A DNA stretch of 21,985 nt from Pseudomonadota bacterium (GCA_021845835.1 JAJZVE010000007.1:1-21985); one strand, 5' to 3'; positions 1 through 8,683 are shown, numbered from the stretch's first letter. Translations and numbers: made by a program. The notes: a model not told the origin generated them from the sequence alone.

Positions 1-869
1 CATCGCCCCCAGCGTCAGCGCGCCGATCAGTGAGCCGAGCGGGCTGCCCTCGCCGCCGAACAGGCTGGCACCGCCGATCACCGCGGCGCCAATCGCCTGC
101 AACTCGAATCCGTTGCCGCCGATCGGCTCCGCCGCGCCGATGCGGGCCACCAGAAGGAAGCCGGCGAGACTCGCCAGCACGCCGGAGATGGCATAGACGG
201 CGATCTTGACGCCATCGACATTGATGCCCGACAGCCGGGCGGCTTCCTCGTTGCCGCCGATCGCGATGATCCGCTCGCCGAGCGAGGTGAAGCGCAGCAA
301 TAGAAAGCCCAGCGCGGCCACCACCAGCGCGAACAGCACCGGCGCCGGGATGCCGGCGACGCTGCCGGCGAAGAAGTCGCGGAAGCCCTGGCTGATCGAA
401 TAGATCGGCTGACCGTTGACATAGATCAGCGCCGCACCGCGATAGACGCTCAGCGTGCCAAGCGTGACGATGAAGTCAGGCAGGCGCAGTTTGGCGATCA
501 TCAGGCCGTTGAGCAGCCCGCATACCGCGCCGAGCGCGAGCCCAGCCACTGCCGCGACCAGCACGCCCTCGCCGAGCAGGCTCGCCGTCACCATGCTGGT
601 CAGGCCGACGATGGAGCCGACCGACAGATCGATGCCTCGCGCCACGATCACCAGCGTCATGCCGACCGCGATCACCGCATTGATCGACGATTGCAGCATG
701 ATCTCCAGCAGGTTCGACGGCTGGTAGAACGACTCCGTCAGCGCCGAGAACACCACGAACAGCACCGCAATCCCGGCCGCCACACTGGCGCGCCGCGCCC
801 AGTCCAGCCGCAGCGCGCGCCGCGTCGGCGCCGCCGCCGCTGTTGCGGCCTGGGCTCCGGTCTCCCCGC

Positions 870-873
<4 letters not shown>
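1..873 (-). CDS. Sugar ABC transporter permease (RbsC/XylH family), 3' end beyond the window
   Basis: This is an inner-membrane permease of a carbohydrate-importing ABC system. The reading frame opens at ATG 873 and stays open to base 1, giving 291 codons; family members are about 320-340 residues, so only the last few dozen residues are missing. After a short Ala-rich cytoplasmic start come hydrophobic segments typical of BPD_transp_2 proteins. The family signatures VARGIDLSVGS, IGGNEEAARLSGI and GGASLFGGEGS are readable. The start codon overlaps the stop of the upstream ATPase gene as ATGA (870-873), which indicates translational coupling. Its partners are the ATPase and the binding protein to the right. 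The family call is firm; the transported sugar cannot be read from this protein. Confidence 0.93.
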
Positions 874-2390
<1,517 letters not shown>

Positions 2391-2393
2391 GCC

Positions 2394-3428
2394 TCAGCCC
2401 TTGTAGCCGGGCGGGTTGGGGAACTTGCCCACGTTCTGCTTCGTGATCACCGCCTGCGGCGACACCACCCACGGCGGCACCGGCTGGCAGCCGAGCAGGC
2501 GCAGCGCCACCTTCACGCCGAGGATGCCCTCCTCATAAGGGAACTCGGCGACGGTCGCGCGCTCCTCGCCGTCGGCAATCGACTTCTTGGCCTGGCGGAT
2601 GCCATCGGTGCCGACCACCGCGACCTGCTGGAGCTTGTGCGCGTTGCGCACTGCCTCCACCACCCCCAGCGCCATGCCGTCGTTGTTGGCGTAGATGCCG
2701 ACAAGGTCGGGATGCTGGCGCAGGATGTTGGTGCTGGCGTTCATCGCCGTCAGCCGGTCCCAGTTGCCGGGCTGGCTCGCCACCAGCTTGAGGTTCGGGT
2801 ATTTCTTCAGCGTGCCCTCGAAGCCCTGGATGCGCTTGCGCGCGTTGGGCGAGCCGGCCTGGCCTTCGATCTGCGCGACCTTGCCGCCGTTCGGGTAGAT
2901 CTGGTGCAGGAACTCGGCCGCCTTGGCACCGATCGCCACCTGATCAGTGCCGATATAGGAGCTGGCGCCCGGCGTGCGCGCATCATCGATGATGATGGTC
3001 GGGATGTTCTGCTTTCGCGCGGCCTGGATCACCGGGGCAAGGTTGGAATCCGACTGCGGCGAGAGCAGCAGCGCATCGGGCTTGCGCGACAGCATGGTCT
3101 GCGCGAGGTTAAGCTGCTCGACGAGCGAGGATTCGTCCTTCCCCGCCTGCACATCGACCTTGATGTTGTACTTGCCGGCCTCGGCCTTGATGCCGGAGGC
3201 GACGTCCTGCCAGAACTCGTTGATCAGGGTTTTCGTGACATAGGCGAAGTGCAGCGCCTTCTTCGGCGCCGGCATCGCGCCGAGCTTGGCAGCGAGGTCG
3301 GTGCTCTCGATGCGATCTGCGGTGCCGGTCGGATAGGCGCTGCAGGATTGCGCCTGTGCGGTCGAGACGGCGGCGACGGTGAGCACGAGGGTCGCGGCCA
3401 GCGCGGTCGTGCAGGATGTTTTCGGCAT
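2394..3428 (-). CDS. Periplasmic sugar-binding protein of the ABC transporter (Peripla_BP_4)
   Basis: This is the substrate-binding protein, 344 residues from ATG 3428. The start is chosen because GGGAGG stands just upstream and a signal peptide follows at once: a basic N-terminus, a hydrophobic core rich in A/L/V, and a probable cleavage after TAQA near residue 26. An in-frame extension back to 3608 has no matching ribosome site and is rejected. The mature part has the two-lobe fold of ribose/galactose-type binding proteins, with LLLSPQSDSNLAPVI, TIIIDD, SYIGTDQVAIG, GIYANNDGMALG and VVGTDG marking ligand-facing loops. Ligand identity cannot be assigned. A strong inverted repeat lies in its leader (3446-3480). 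Confidence 0.93.
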   Translation of the reverse strand: MPKTSCTTALAATLVLTVAAVSTAQAQSCSAYPTGTADRIESTDLAAKLGAMPAPKKALHFAYVTKTLINEFWQDVASGIKAEAGKYNIKVDVQAGKDESSLVEQLNLAQTMLSRKPDALLLSPQSDSNLAPVIQAARKQNIPTIIIDDARTPGASSYIGTDQVAIGAKAAEFLHQIYPNGGKVAQIEGQAGSPNARKRIQGFEGTLKKYPNLKLVASQPGNWDRLTAMNASTNILRQHPDLVGIYANNDGMALGVVEAVRNAHKLQQVAVVGTDGIRQAKKSIADGEERATVAEFPYEEGILGVKVALRLLGCQPVPPWVVSPQAVITKQNVGKFPNPPGYKG

Positions 3429-3445
3429 GGTTCCTCCCAAATTGC

Positions 3446-3480
3446 CGACGGCCTCCGCTCTGCCGGCGGTGCGGCCGTCG
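3446..3480 (-). promoter_or_regulatory. Stem-loop in the leader of the binding-protein gene
   Basis: The arms CGACGGCC (3446-3453) and GGCCGTCG (3473-3480) are exact complements. Inside them CCGC (3455-3458) pairs with GCGG (3466-3469) around a 7-nt loop, leaving only a small bulge. No T-run follows in the direction of transcription, so it does not look like a classical intrinsic terminator. It sits between the oxidoreductase stop and the binding-protein ribosome site. By analogy with other binding-protein operons it may be an RNA-stability or partial-attenuation element that raises binding-protein output; that role is inference. Confidence 0.45.
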
Positions 3481-3558
3481 TTCACGATGCAAGTCTCTCG
3501 GCGGCGGGTCAGGCCTTGCGTGTCGGTTCCTTCTCGACGGGATTTCTCCTTTTGCGGA

Positions 3559-4896
3559 TCAGGCGGCGCCGCGTTCCATCTCCCGGCGCAGCGCCAGCAC
3601 GTCGGCATCGCCGTCGATCGCCACGTCGGCGAAGCTGACCACCTGGTCGCGCCGCACCGGCCGGATCACCCGCGCGCCATGCGCAAGCCCGATCGGCAGG
3701 GCTGCGTGGGCGAGGCTGCGGGCGGCGGGAATCGCCTTGCCCCAGACGAGATAGCCGCCCTCGCCGTCCAGCACGTCGCCGGGCTGCAGGTCGCGCTTGG
3801 CGGTGGCGACGGCATCGGCGCGGAACGCGCGCGGCGTGCCGGTCGGCTCGTTGCGCAGCGCGGCGGACAGCACGCTGATGCTGGCTTCCAGCCCGATCAT
3901 GTGAAACGGCCGCCACAGCGAGGCGTACCAGCCGGACGGATCGGTCAGCAGCCCGTATTGCGCGAAACAGTCGCGCGTGTAGGCATTCGGCGCGCGGAAC
4001 ACCACGAACACGCCGTAGCGGATGTTGTTGACCACCTCGCGCCCGTCCGGCTCCTGGCTCGCCGCGATGTCGAGCAGACCGGCGCGGGCCATGCGCCCGC
4101 CATCGGCTTCCGGGCGGAAGACGCGGGCGAGGTCGTGCACGCCGGCCGGCGGGAAGGCAAGGCCGTCATCGGGGCAGTCAAGCCCGGTGCCGTTGGCCAC
4201 CGCCGCCATCTCGATCGCGGCCTTGGTGCCGTCGGTGAAGGAGTTGTACATGCGCGGGTTGAAGTCGCCGCGCGCCACCTGCTCCTCGGTCCAGCCGAAG
4301 AATTTCCAGACCGTGTCCGGCGTGGAGTAGCGGAACTTCGGCTCGAAATTCATCCCCTTGCCGGCGGCCACCACCTCGAAGCCGCAGGCCCGCGCCCAAT
4401 CCACCTGTTCGCAGATCAGCGCCGGCTGGTCGCCATAGGCCATGCTGTAGACCACGCCCCGCGCCCGCGCCCGCGCCGCCAGTAGCGGGCCGCACAGCAC
4501 ATCGGCCTCGACATTGACCATGACCACATGCTTGCCACCCTCGATCGCGGCGAGCGCGTGGCGCACGCCGGCGATCGGGTGGCCGGTCGCCTCCACGATC
4601 ACGTCGATCCCATCCGCCGCCGCCAGCGCGCGGGCGTCATCCAGCACGCAGGTTGTCCCCTCCTGCAGCGCCTGGGCCAGGGTCTTCGCGCCATAGGCCG
4701 GCTTGTCCCAGCCGACGCGGGCTAGCGCGTCATGGGCCTTGGCCACGTCCAGGTCGGCGATGCCGACCACGTGCAGGCCGGCGATGCGCGGCGCCTGCGC
4801 GAGGATCATCGAGCCGAACTTGCCGGCCCCGATCAGTCCCATCCGTACCGGGCGACCCGCGGCGGCGCGCGTGGCGAGCAGGGTGGCAAGGTTCAT
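3559..4896 (-). CDS. NAD(P)-dependent oxidoreductase with C-terminal SAF domain (predicted homoserine dehydrogenase-like)
   Basis: This is a soluble 445-residue protein. Residues 19-28 hold a Rossmann loop with GAGKFG, followed by an acidic residue at the end of the second strand (GIADLD). The middle part has an oxidoreductase-like substrate domain. From about residue 357 there is a SAF domain (DLQPGDVLDGEGGYLVWGK), the antifreeze/altronate-dehydratase type of small beta fold. This two-domain layout is that of the predicted homoserine dehydrogenase-like group (COG4091), found beside sugar ABC systems in several proteobacteria. Start ATG 4896 has AGGAGGAAA upstream. It lies 37 bp after the gntR gene and 130 bp before the binding-protein gene. 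The role is probably catabolic, acting on the imported compound or a derivative. True homoserine dehydrogenase activity is unlikely in this context. Confidence 0.85.
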   Translation of the reverse strand: MNLATLLATRAAAGRPVRMGLIGAGKFGSMILAQAPRIAGLHVVGIADLDVAKAHDALARVGWDKPAYGAKTLAQALQEGTTCVLDDARALAAADGIDVIVEATGHPIAGVRHALAAIEGGKHVVMVNVEADVLCGPLLAARARARGVVYSMAYGDQPALICEQVDWARACGFEVVAAGKGMNFEPKFRYSTPDTVWKFFGWTEEQVARGDFNPRMYNSFTDGTKAAIEMAAVANGTGLDCPDDGLAFPPAGVHDLARVFRPEADGGRMARAGLLDIAASQEPDGREVVNNIRYGVFVVFRAPNAYTRDCFAQYGLLTDPSGWYASLWRPFHMIGLEASISVLSAALRNEPTGTPRAFRADAVATAKRDLQPGDVLDGEGGYLVWGKAIPAARSLAHAALPIGLAHGARVIRPVRRDQVVSFADVAIDGDADVLALRREMERGAA

Positions 4897-4933
4897 CGGC
4901 GTTTCCTCCTGTGTCCGTCCGGCGGCGGGCCGG

Positions 4934-5668
4934 TCAGTTGCGGCGCGGGCACCGGGGGCGCTCGGCGGCCGGGGCGGCTTGTGGCAGGCAGTTGCGCAGC
5001 GCCTCCCAGGTCGCCGCCTTGTGGTCGCGCAGCAGCCGGCCGAGCAGCGCGCCGTCGCGCCGCGTCAGCGCGGCGACGAAGCCCTCGTGCTCCTCCAGCG
5101 CCGCGCTCCAGCGAGCGGTGCGGATATTGGGCAGATAGAGCGCATGCAGCACGCGCGCGCGCAGCAGCCGGTGCTCGGCGGCGAGCGCGGCGTTGTGGGC
5201 GGCCGCGACGATGGCATCGTGGATGCCCTCGTTGATCTTGAAATAGGTCAGCTTGTCGCCGGCCTCGTAGCGGGCGCGCATCGCGGCGTGACTGGCCGCG
5301 ATCGCCGCGATCTCCTCCACGCTCGCCCGTGCGCAGGCGAGTTCGCCGGCCAGCGCCTCCAGCCCGCCGAGCAGTTCCAGCAGCTCGCGGATCTGCGCCG
5401 GCTCCAGCGCCACGACGCGGGCGCCGCGGCGGGGGATGAGCTCGATCAAGCCCTCGGCGGCCAGCACCAGCACGGCTTCGCGGAAGGGCGTGCGGGAGAC
5501 GCCGAACATTTCGCACAGCCGGCGCTCGTCCAGATGCTCGCCGCCAGCCAGGGAGCCGTCCACGATCATGTCGCGCAGCCGCTCCACCAGTTCCTGATGC
5601 AGGGCGGGCCGCACCAGCGCGCTGCTGGCGGTCGTCCCGTCGGTCAGGCTGCGGTCGCCTGGCTGCAT
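4934..5668 (-). CDS. GntR-family transcriptional regulator with FCD ligand domain
   Basis: This 244-residue regulator probably controls the operon it heads. Residues about 20-87 form the winged helix-turn-helix (recognition region FGVSRTPFREAVLVLAAEGL, wing RRGARVV). Residues about 95-220 are an all-helical FCD domain in which histidines in NEGIHDAI, EEHEGFV and LRDHKAA are placed like the metal-binding residues of that domain. ATG 5668 is chosen over a longer in-frame start at 5797 because GGGAGGAT precedes it and because the extension would run through the operator-like repeats. As first gene of the unit, with repeats just upstream of its ribosome site, it is likely self-regulated and released by an organic-acid or sugar-acid inducer. 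Confidence 0.92.
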   Translation of the reverse strand: MQPGDRSLTDGTTASSALVRPALHQELVERLRDMIVDGSLAGGEHLDERRLCEMFGVSRTPFREAVLVLAAEGLIELIPRRGARVVALEPAQIRELLELLGGLEALAGELACARASVEEIAAIAASHAAMRARYEAGDKLTYFKINEGIHDAIVAAAHNAALAAEHRLLRARVLHALYLPNIRTARWSAALEEHEGFVAALTRRDGALLGRLLRDHKAATWEALRNCLPQAAPAAERPRCPRRN

Positions 5669-5682
5669 ATCATCCTCCCGTG

Positions 5683-5702
5683 CAATTTTGTATTTTGTAT
5701 TG
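5683..5702. promoter_or_regulatory. Candidate operator of the GntR regulator
   Basis: TTTTGTA occurs twice head to tail (5686-5692 and 5693-5699), framed by CAAT on one side and ATTG on the other. The tract is strikingly AT-rich in a GC-rich context and lies 18-34 bp before the gntR start codon. FCD-type GntR operators typically contain short TTGTA/TACAA-like half-sites, so autorepression here is a reasonable inference. Confidence 0.5.
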
Positions 5703-5839
5703 AATCGTGCGTCAACAGGCGACCTGCATGCTTGGCCAATCCGCCCTTCGGCCGGGAGGGAGGGTGCCGCCCGCAGGTCATGGGGCGGCTCACCCATTTT
5801 TGCGCCAACATACGCTGATGGTCATCCAGCGCCCGTCCA

Positions 5840-6195
5840 CAAAGGCAGCGAATCAGCCCACGCCGCGCCGCGCCGACATCGAGACCTCGCAGGGGGTGAT
5901 CGAGCAGAAACACCTTCATGTCGTCCGAATCGAGCTGCTTCGTCGAGGACGACCTTCTGCTGGTTCCCGCCGGAGAAGTGGGACAGCGGCCGCGCAATGG
6001 CATTGGGCGGGGACATCGAGCCGGGCGAACCAGGATTGTGCCATGCGCGCGCGCCGACGCAGGTTGACGAGCAGCCAGTGATCCTGCTGGGCGCCCCGGG
6101 TCGTCTTGCCCGGGAACACCCGGACATTCCGTTGCATGCCAACGGCGCCAGAACTCGGGATCGCGCTCTGGAACCATCGTGATGATCGCCTCGGC
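5840..6195 (-). pseudogene. Decayed fragment of a sugar ABC transporter ATPase (second nucleotide-binding domain)
   Basis: Pieces of an RbsA-like ATPase are spread over three reading frames in the correct order. They are ITMVPE (about 6186-6166), resembling the VPEDR region; ARMAQSWFARLDV in another frame; the signature FSGGNQQKVVL (about 5977-5945) in a third; and a Walker B-like FLLDHPLRGLDVGA (about 5910-5869), where the catalytic glutamate of DEPTRG is now histidine. At least three frame changes are needed and both the N-terminal domain and the second Walker A are missing. It is not a duplicate of the intact ATPase at 870-2390, whose sequence around the same motifs differs. It marks a lost transporter locus beside the replicon. 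Confidence 0.72.
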
Positions 6196-6315
6196 ATGCA
6201 AGACCGCGATGCCGTCCCGTCATCTGCCTCCCCTGATCCGCAAGCCGGCCTGAACTTCATGCCGCCGGCTTTGCCCAGGTTACGCTCGATCAACCGGTTT
6301 TTCCGCCAGGAGGAT

Positions 6316-6330
6316 GTGGACTCTGACGAG
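6316..6330 (+). repeat. Iteron copy 3' of repA
   Basis: An exact copy of GTGGACTCTGACGAG, ending 3 bp beyond the repA stop codon (6334-6336). It is identical to the copies in the origin about 1 kb away, so repA is bracketed by RepA-site candidates. Confidence 0.75.
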
Positions 6331-6333
6331 GAG

Positions 6334-7269
6334 CTATCGGCCGACCGGTACCAGCTTCGGCGTCACCGGCGGCCGGGAGGGCTTAAGGATGAGGCCTTCG
6401 GCGACGGCTTCGACGTTGGCACCTGGGTAGACGGCCATTGCCAGGGAGAGTGCCTTGAGGAACGCGGGCTTGAAGTGAAACAATTCCTTGACCCCGCCGC
6501 CGAACTGCCCCTTGAGCGCGGTCCAGGTAACAAGCCGATCAGACAGCAGGGCATGGAGGCGATAGGCCAACCACAGGTAACAGTCCATTGCCTGCGAGTT
6601 GTTGCTGATCGCCTTGATCGCGGATTCTTCGATCGGCACGGGATGGCGTTTCAATTGCTCGAAGAAGCCTTCCGACAGCTTGGCTGTTTCCAGATTCAAT
6701 CGACCTTGCCGTGCCTCTCCAGCTTCTTCGACGAACAGCGCGCGTTCCACGATATTCTGGTTGACGAGCGCCTGCGCGCTGTGTGCGCCGATGAGGTGGA
6801 AGGTCAGGCGGCAGCGGGAAATGCGCTCTGCCTGTTCGCGAATCAGCCGCCCGGTCTTGCCGCCGACGCTGACATTCATCCGGCCCAGCCATTCGCGCAG
6901 CGATCCGCCGAGCTCGACCTCGCGGCATCCGGTGCGCAGCGCCTCTGTTTGCAGAAACAGCATGATCAGCCGCGCATGGGCGCCGAATGGCACGCCGACG
7001 CTGGTCATCTCCGGACTGCCCGGCTGGACCGGCTTCCGGCCCGGCTCGACGACCAGGTGCACCTTGTCGCCGATCAGGCTCCAGGTCGCGTCATCCGGCT
7101 GGCGTTTGTGGGGCAGCGCGCATTGTGCCCATCCGCTATAGGCGAATCCGAGGGTTGCATCCTCGTCGGAGAGATAGGCGGTGGCAGCTTCGACGACCGA
7201 TCGCTCGACACCGGCTTCCAGAGCGGCTTGTTTGCCCCGTGCTTTCAGCAGCTCATGGACTGTTCCCAT
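6334..7269 (-). CDS. repA: Plasmid replication initiator RepA
   Basis: This 311-residue protein resembles the plasmid-encoded RepA family common on alphaproteobacterial plasmids (RepA_C type). Recognisable stretches are GWAQCALPHKR, SVGVPFGAHARLIMLFLQTE, LREWLGRMNVSVGGKTG and the C-terminal LFHFKPAFLKALSLAMAVYP. It should bind the iterons and open the origin. ATG 7269 is chosen because AGGAG precedes it; the in-frame extension back to 7461 would read through the iterons and the AT-rich tract and is not credible as protein. The gene is on the minus strand, downstream of the origin. The family call rests on remembered sequence patterns rather than a search. Confidence 0.85.
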   Translation of the reverse strand: MGTVHELLKARGKQAALEAGVERSVVEAATAYLSDEDATLGFAYSGWAQCALPHKRQPDDATWSLIGDKVHLVVEPGRKPVQPGSPEMTSVGVPFGAHARLIMLFLQTEALRTGCREVELGGSLREWLGRMNVSVGGKTGRLIREQAERISRCRLTFHLIGAHSAQALVNQNIVERALFVEEAGEARQGRLNLETAKLSEGFFEQLKRHPVPIEESAIKAISNNSQAMDCYLWLAYRLHALLSDRLVTWTALKGQFGGGVKELFHFKPAFLKALSLAMAVYPGANVEAVAEGLILKPSRPPVTPKLVPVGR

Positions 7270-7374
7270 CGAACGACTCCTGACGAGGAAGTCATTCTGC
7301 CGCGAGATGGCCGCGCTGTCGCCGTGGACTCTTTCGAGACGGATGGAATGGGTTCGGGGCGCTGGGTCGATGCT

Positions 7375-7389
7375 GTGGACTCTGACGAG
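7375..7389 (+). repeat. Iteron, exact copy, plus orientation
   Basis: GTGGACTCTGACGAG, directly left of the AT-rich tract; a two-mismatch version lies about 51 bp further left at 7324-7338. Confidence 0.8.
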
Positions 7390-7390
7390 C

Positions 7391-7424
7391 AAGCTATTAG
7401 AAGCTATTAGAATTCTATTATTAG
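7391..7424. repeat. AT-rich element with tandem 10-mer (probable DNA-unwinding element)
   Basis: AAGCTATTAG is repeated exactly in tandem (7391-7410) and followed by AATTCTATTATTAG. It is the most AT-rich tract in the region and is flanked by iterons that face each other (7375-7389 and 7429-7443), as expected for the strand-opening site. Confidence 0.6.
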
Positions 7425-7428
7425 ATTC

Positions 7429-7443
7429 CTCGTCAGAGTCCAC
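7429..7443 (-). repeat. Iteron, exact copy, inverted
   Basis: CTCGTCAGAGTCCAC, the reverse complement of the copy at 7375-7389; together they form a widely spaced dyad around the AT-rich tract. Confidence 0.8.
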
Positions 7444-7502
7444 GGGATAACCCGCTAACACATTGGAATCTGATCCGGCGTCTCGACAGGGTCCACATTT
7501 TG

Positions 7503-7517
7503 CTCGTCAGAGTCCAC
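7503..7517 (-). repeat. Iteron, exact copy, inverted
   Basis: CTCGTCAGAGTCCAC; 74 bp from the previous exact inverted copy, with a diverged copy at 7482-7496 between them. Confidence 0.8.
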
Positions 7518-7559
7518 AGGGAGCCTGTTGATACATCCGGCGCTCCGTCCCTCGCCCGT

Positions 7560-7574
7560 CTCGTCAGAGTCCAC
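7560..7574 (-). repeat. Iteron, exact copy, inverted
   Basis: CTCGTCAGAGTCCAC; lies 6 bp beyond the stop codon of the small partner gene whose coding region ends at 7581, and 57 bp from the copy at 7503. Confidence 0.8.
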
Positions 7575-7580
7575 AGCGGG

Positions 7581-7934
7581 TTACCCCTCCCCTCCCCGTT
7601 CGACATGCTGGCGATAGAACGCGATCGCCTCCTCAACCACATCCTGCACGCCGCGGCGCTCCACGAACGCCTTGACGCGCAGCCACTCCTGCATCTCATC
7701 GGGCAGCCGGGTCGAGAACGAGGACCGCTTGATCTCGGCGGGGGGAGCGCGGCGGACGAGGTCCAGGCGCGACGTGGCGAGCATGGTGGTCGGCGCCACC
7801 GGCTGCGACGCGGCGGCAGCGAGGGGTGCTGGGGATGTCGTCGACGGTGTGACGGGCGCGACCTCGGCCGGCGCGGCGGCGCCCTTCTGGACGGCGAGCA
7901 GGCCGGCGGACAGGCGGCTAGGCGGTTGCGTCAT
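7581..7934 (-). CDS. Small ribbon-helix-helix partition partner of ParA (ParG-like)
   Basis: This 117-residue protein has a low-complexity Ala/Pro-rich N-terminal half. The C-terminal part, about residues 67-112, looks like a ribbon-helix-helix DNA-binding fold: a strand RSSFSTRLP, then helices around EMQEWLRVKAFVE and VQDVVEEAIAFYRQH. In this place, directly after parA, it is best read as the centromere-binding partner and autorepressor of a small type Ib-like partition system. ATG 7934 has GAGGAA upstream and overlaps the end of parA by 17 bp, implying coupled translation; a TTG at 7952 is possible but less well supported. The disordered N-terminal half could carry the ParA-stimulating segment, which is inference. 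Confidence 0.7.
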   Translation of the reverse strand: MTQPPSRLSAGLLAVQKGAAAPAEVAPVTPSTTSPAPLAAAASQPVAPTTMLATSRLDLVRRAPPAEIKRSSFSTRLPDEMQEWLRVKAFVERRGVQDVVEEAIAFYRQHVERGGEG

Positions 7935-8559
7935 CGGAAGTTCCTCGATCAATCCAGTTGTTCGCGATGTTCATCCACAGCTTCGCGATCTCTCTGCTGG
8001 CGTCGGAGGACGGCTTCACTTCCTGCGCGACGCGCCCGTCAATCATCGACGACACGAAGTCGAGTCGGTGATGCAGCACACCGGCGATCGGGCCGTGATG
8101 GGAAAGTGCCGCCATGGCATCCTGCGTGAGATTGGCCCGCTGGACGGCCTGGTTGACGACGAAGGTCAGTGGCTTGCCGGCGGCGCGGACAAGCGCCACC
8201 GTGGCCGCGACGGCACGCAGATCGTGCGGTGACGGCTTTGCAGGCACGATGACGAGGTCAGCCTCGCGAATGGTAGCATCGATGCTGCCCGTAATTGCTG
8301 GCGGCGTGTCAATCAGCACGAAATCCACGCCGCTTTCCGCCAAGGCATCGAGCGTGCCGCGCAGAGAGCCTGCTATCTTGAAAAATGGCGGGGTGTCCGA
8401 TTGACGCTCATTCCACCATGCGGCCAGGCCGCCTTGCGGGTCGGTATCTAATAATGCCGTCCGCCCAGCACGCTGCCGGGCAATCTCGATAGCCAGATGG
8501 CCGCAAAGCGTGGTTTTCCCCACGCCCCCTTTCTGGCTAGCCAGAACGATCGTCCACAT
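7918..8559 (-). CDS. parA: ParA-family partition ATPase
   Basis: This is a short 213-residue ParA without an N-terminal DNA-binding domain. The deviant Walker A KGGVGKTT is at residues 10-17, Walker A' LLDTDPQG at about 37-44 and Walker B FVLIDTPPA near 90. It should bind nonspecific DNA with ATP and position plasmid copies together with the small RHH partner. ATG 8559 is chosen because the Walker A should begin within about ten residues and GAGGG lies upstream; an in-frame start at 8595 adds 12 residues. Upstream lies a set of short repeats that could be the centromere and operator. Confidence 0.92.
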   Translation of the reverse strand: MWTIVLASQKGGVGKTTLCGHLAIEIARQRAGRTALLDTDPQGGLAAWWNERQSDTPPFFKIAGSLRGTLDALAESGVDFVLIDTPPAITGSIDATIREADLVIVPAKPSPHDLRAVAATVALVRAAGKPLTFVVNQAVQRANLTQDAMAALSHHGPIAGVLHHRLDFVSSMIDGRVAQEVKPSSDASREIAKLWMNIANNWIDRGTSDDATA

Positions 8560-8654
8560 GAACACCCTCAACGCATACTGCAGCAAGCTCTGCATTGCGG
8601 ATGCGCGTCGGTCAAGGAAGACTTAATCTTGAAACCATTGGTTGCAAAAATGCG

Positions 8655-8683
8655 TGCATGTAAGCTTGCATGCATGTAAGCAT
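8655..8683. repeat. Candidate centromere/operator (parS-like) upstream of parA
   Basis: TGCATGTAAGC occurs at 8655-8665 and 8671-8681, a 16-bp period. The block also reads as an imperfect dyad: GCTTGCATGCATGTAAGC at 8664-8681 matches its own reverse complement at 16 of 18 positions. It lies about 95 bp before the parA start in an otherwise gene-free, less GC-rich stretch. In small ParA/RHH systems such repeats serve both as centromere and as the autorepression site. Confidence 0.5.

Larger units (their letters stand above)
7320..7580. other. oriV: Plasmid origin of replication (oriV) with iterons and AT-rich element
   Basis: The 310-bp stretch between the repA start and the partner gene holds four exact copies of the 15-mer GTGGACTCTGACGAG: one in plus orientation (7375-7389) and three inverted (7429-7443, 7503-7517, 7560-7574). 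Two diverged copies with two mismatches each lie at 7324-7338 (plus) and 7482-7496 (inverted). Between the facing copies is an AT-rich tract. Iterons plus an AT-rich melting element next to a repA gene is the standard layout of theta-replicating plasmid origins. The mixed orientation is less usual, since iterons are mostly direct repeats. Confidence 0.8.

Noticed and set aside
3379..4485. 368-codon open frame on the plus strand
   Set aside because: Antisense to the SAF oxidoreductase; no recognisable fold or start signal.
6200..6315. Search for a gene or terminator between the ABC relic and repA
   Set aside because: Only short chance frames were found; no clear hairpin with a T-run.
6106..7410. 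434-codon open frame on the plus strand across repA
   Set aside because: Antisense to repA; the minus frame has family motifs and a ribosome site, this one does not.
7270..7461. N-terminal extension of RepA by 64 residues
   Set aside because: It would translate the iterons and the AT-rich tract; the ATG at 7269 with AGGAG is a better start.
7960..7985. DnaA-box-like TTCATCCACAG
   Set aside because: It lies inside the parA coding region, does not match the nonamer exactly, and is away from the AT-rich element.
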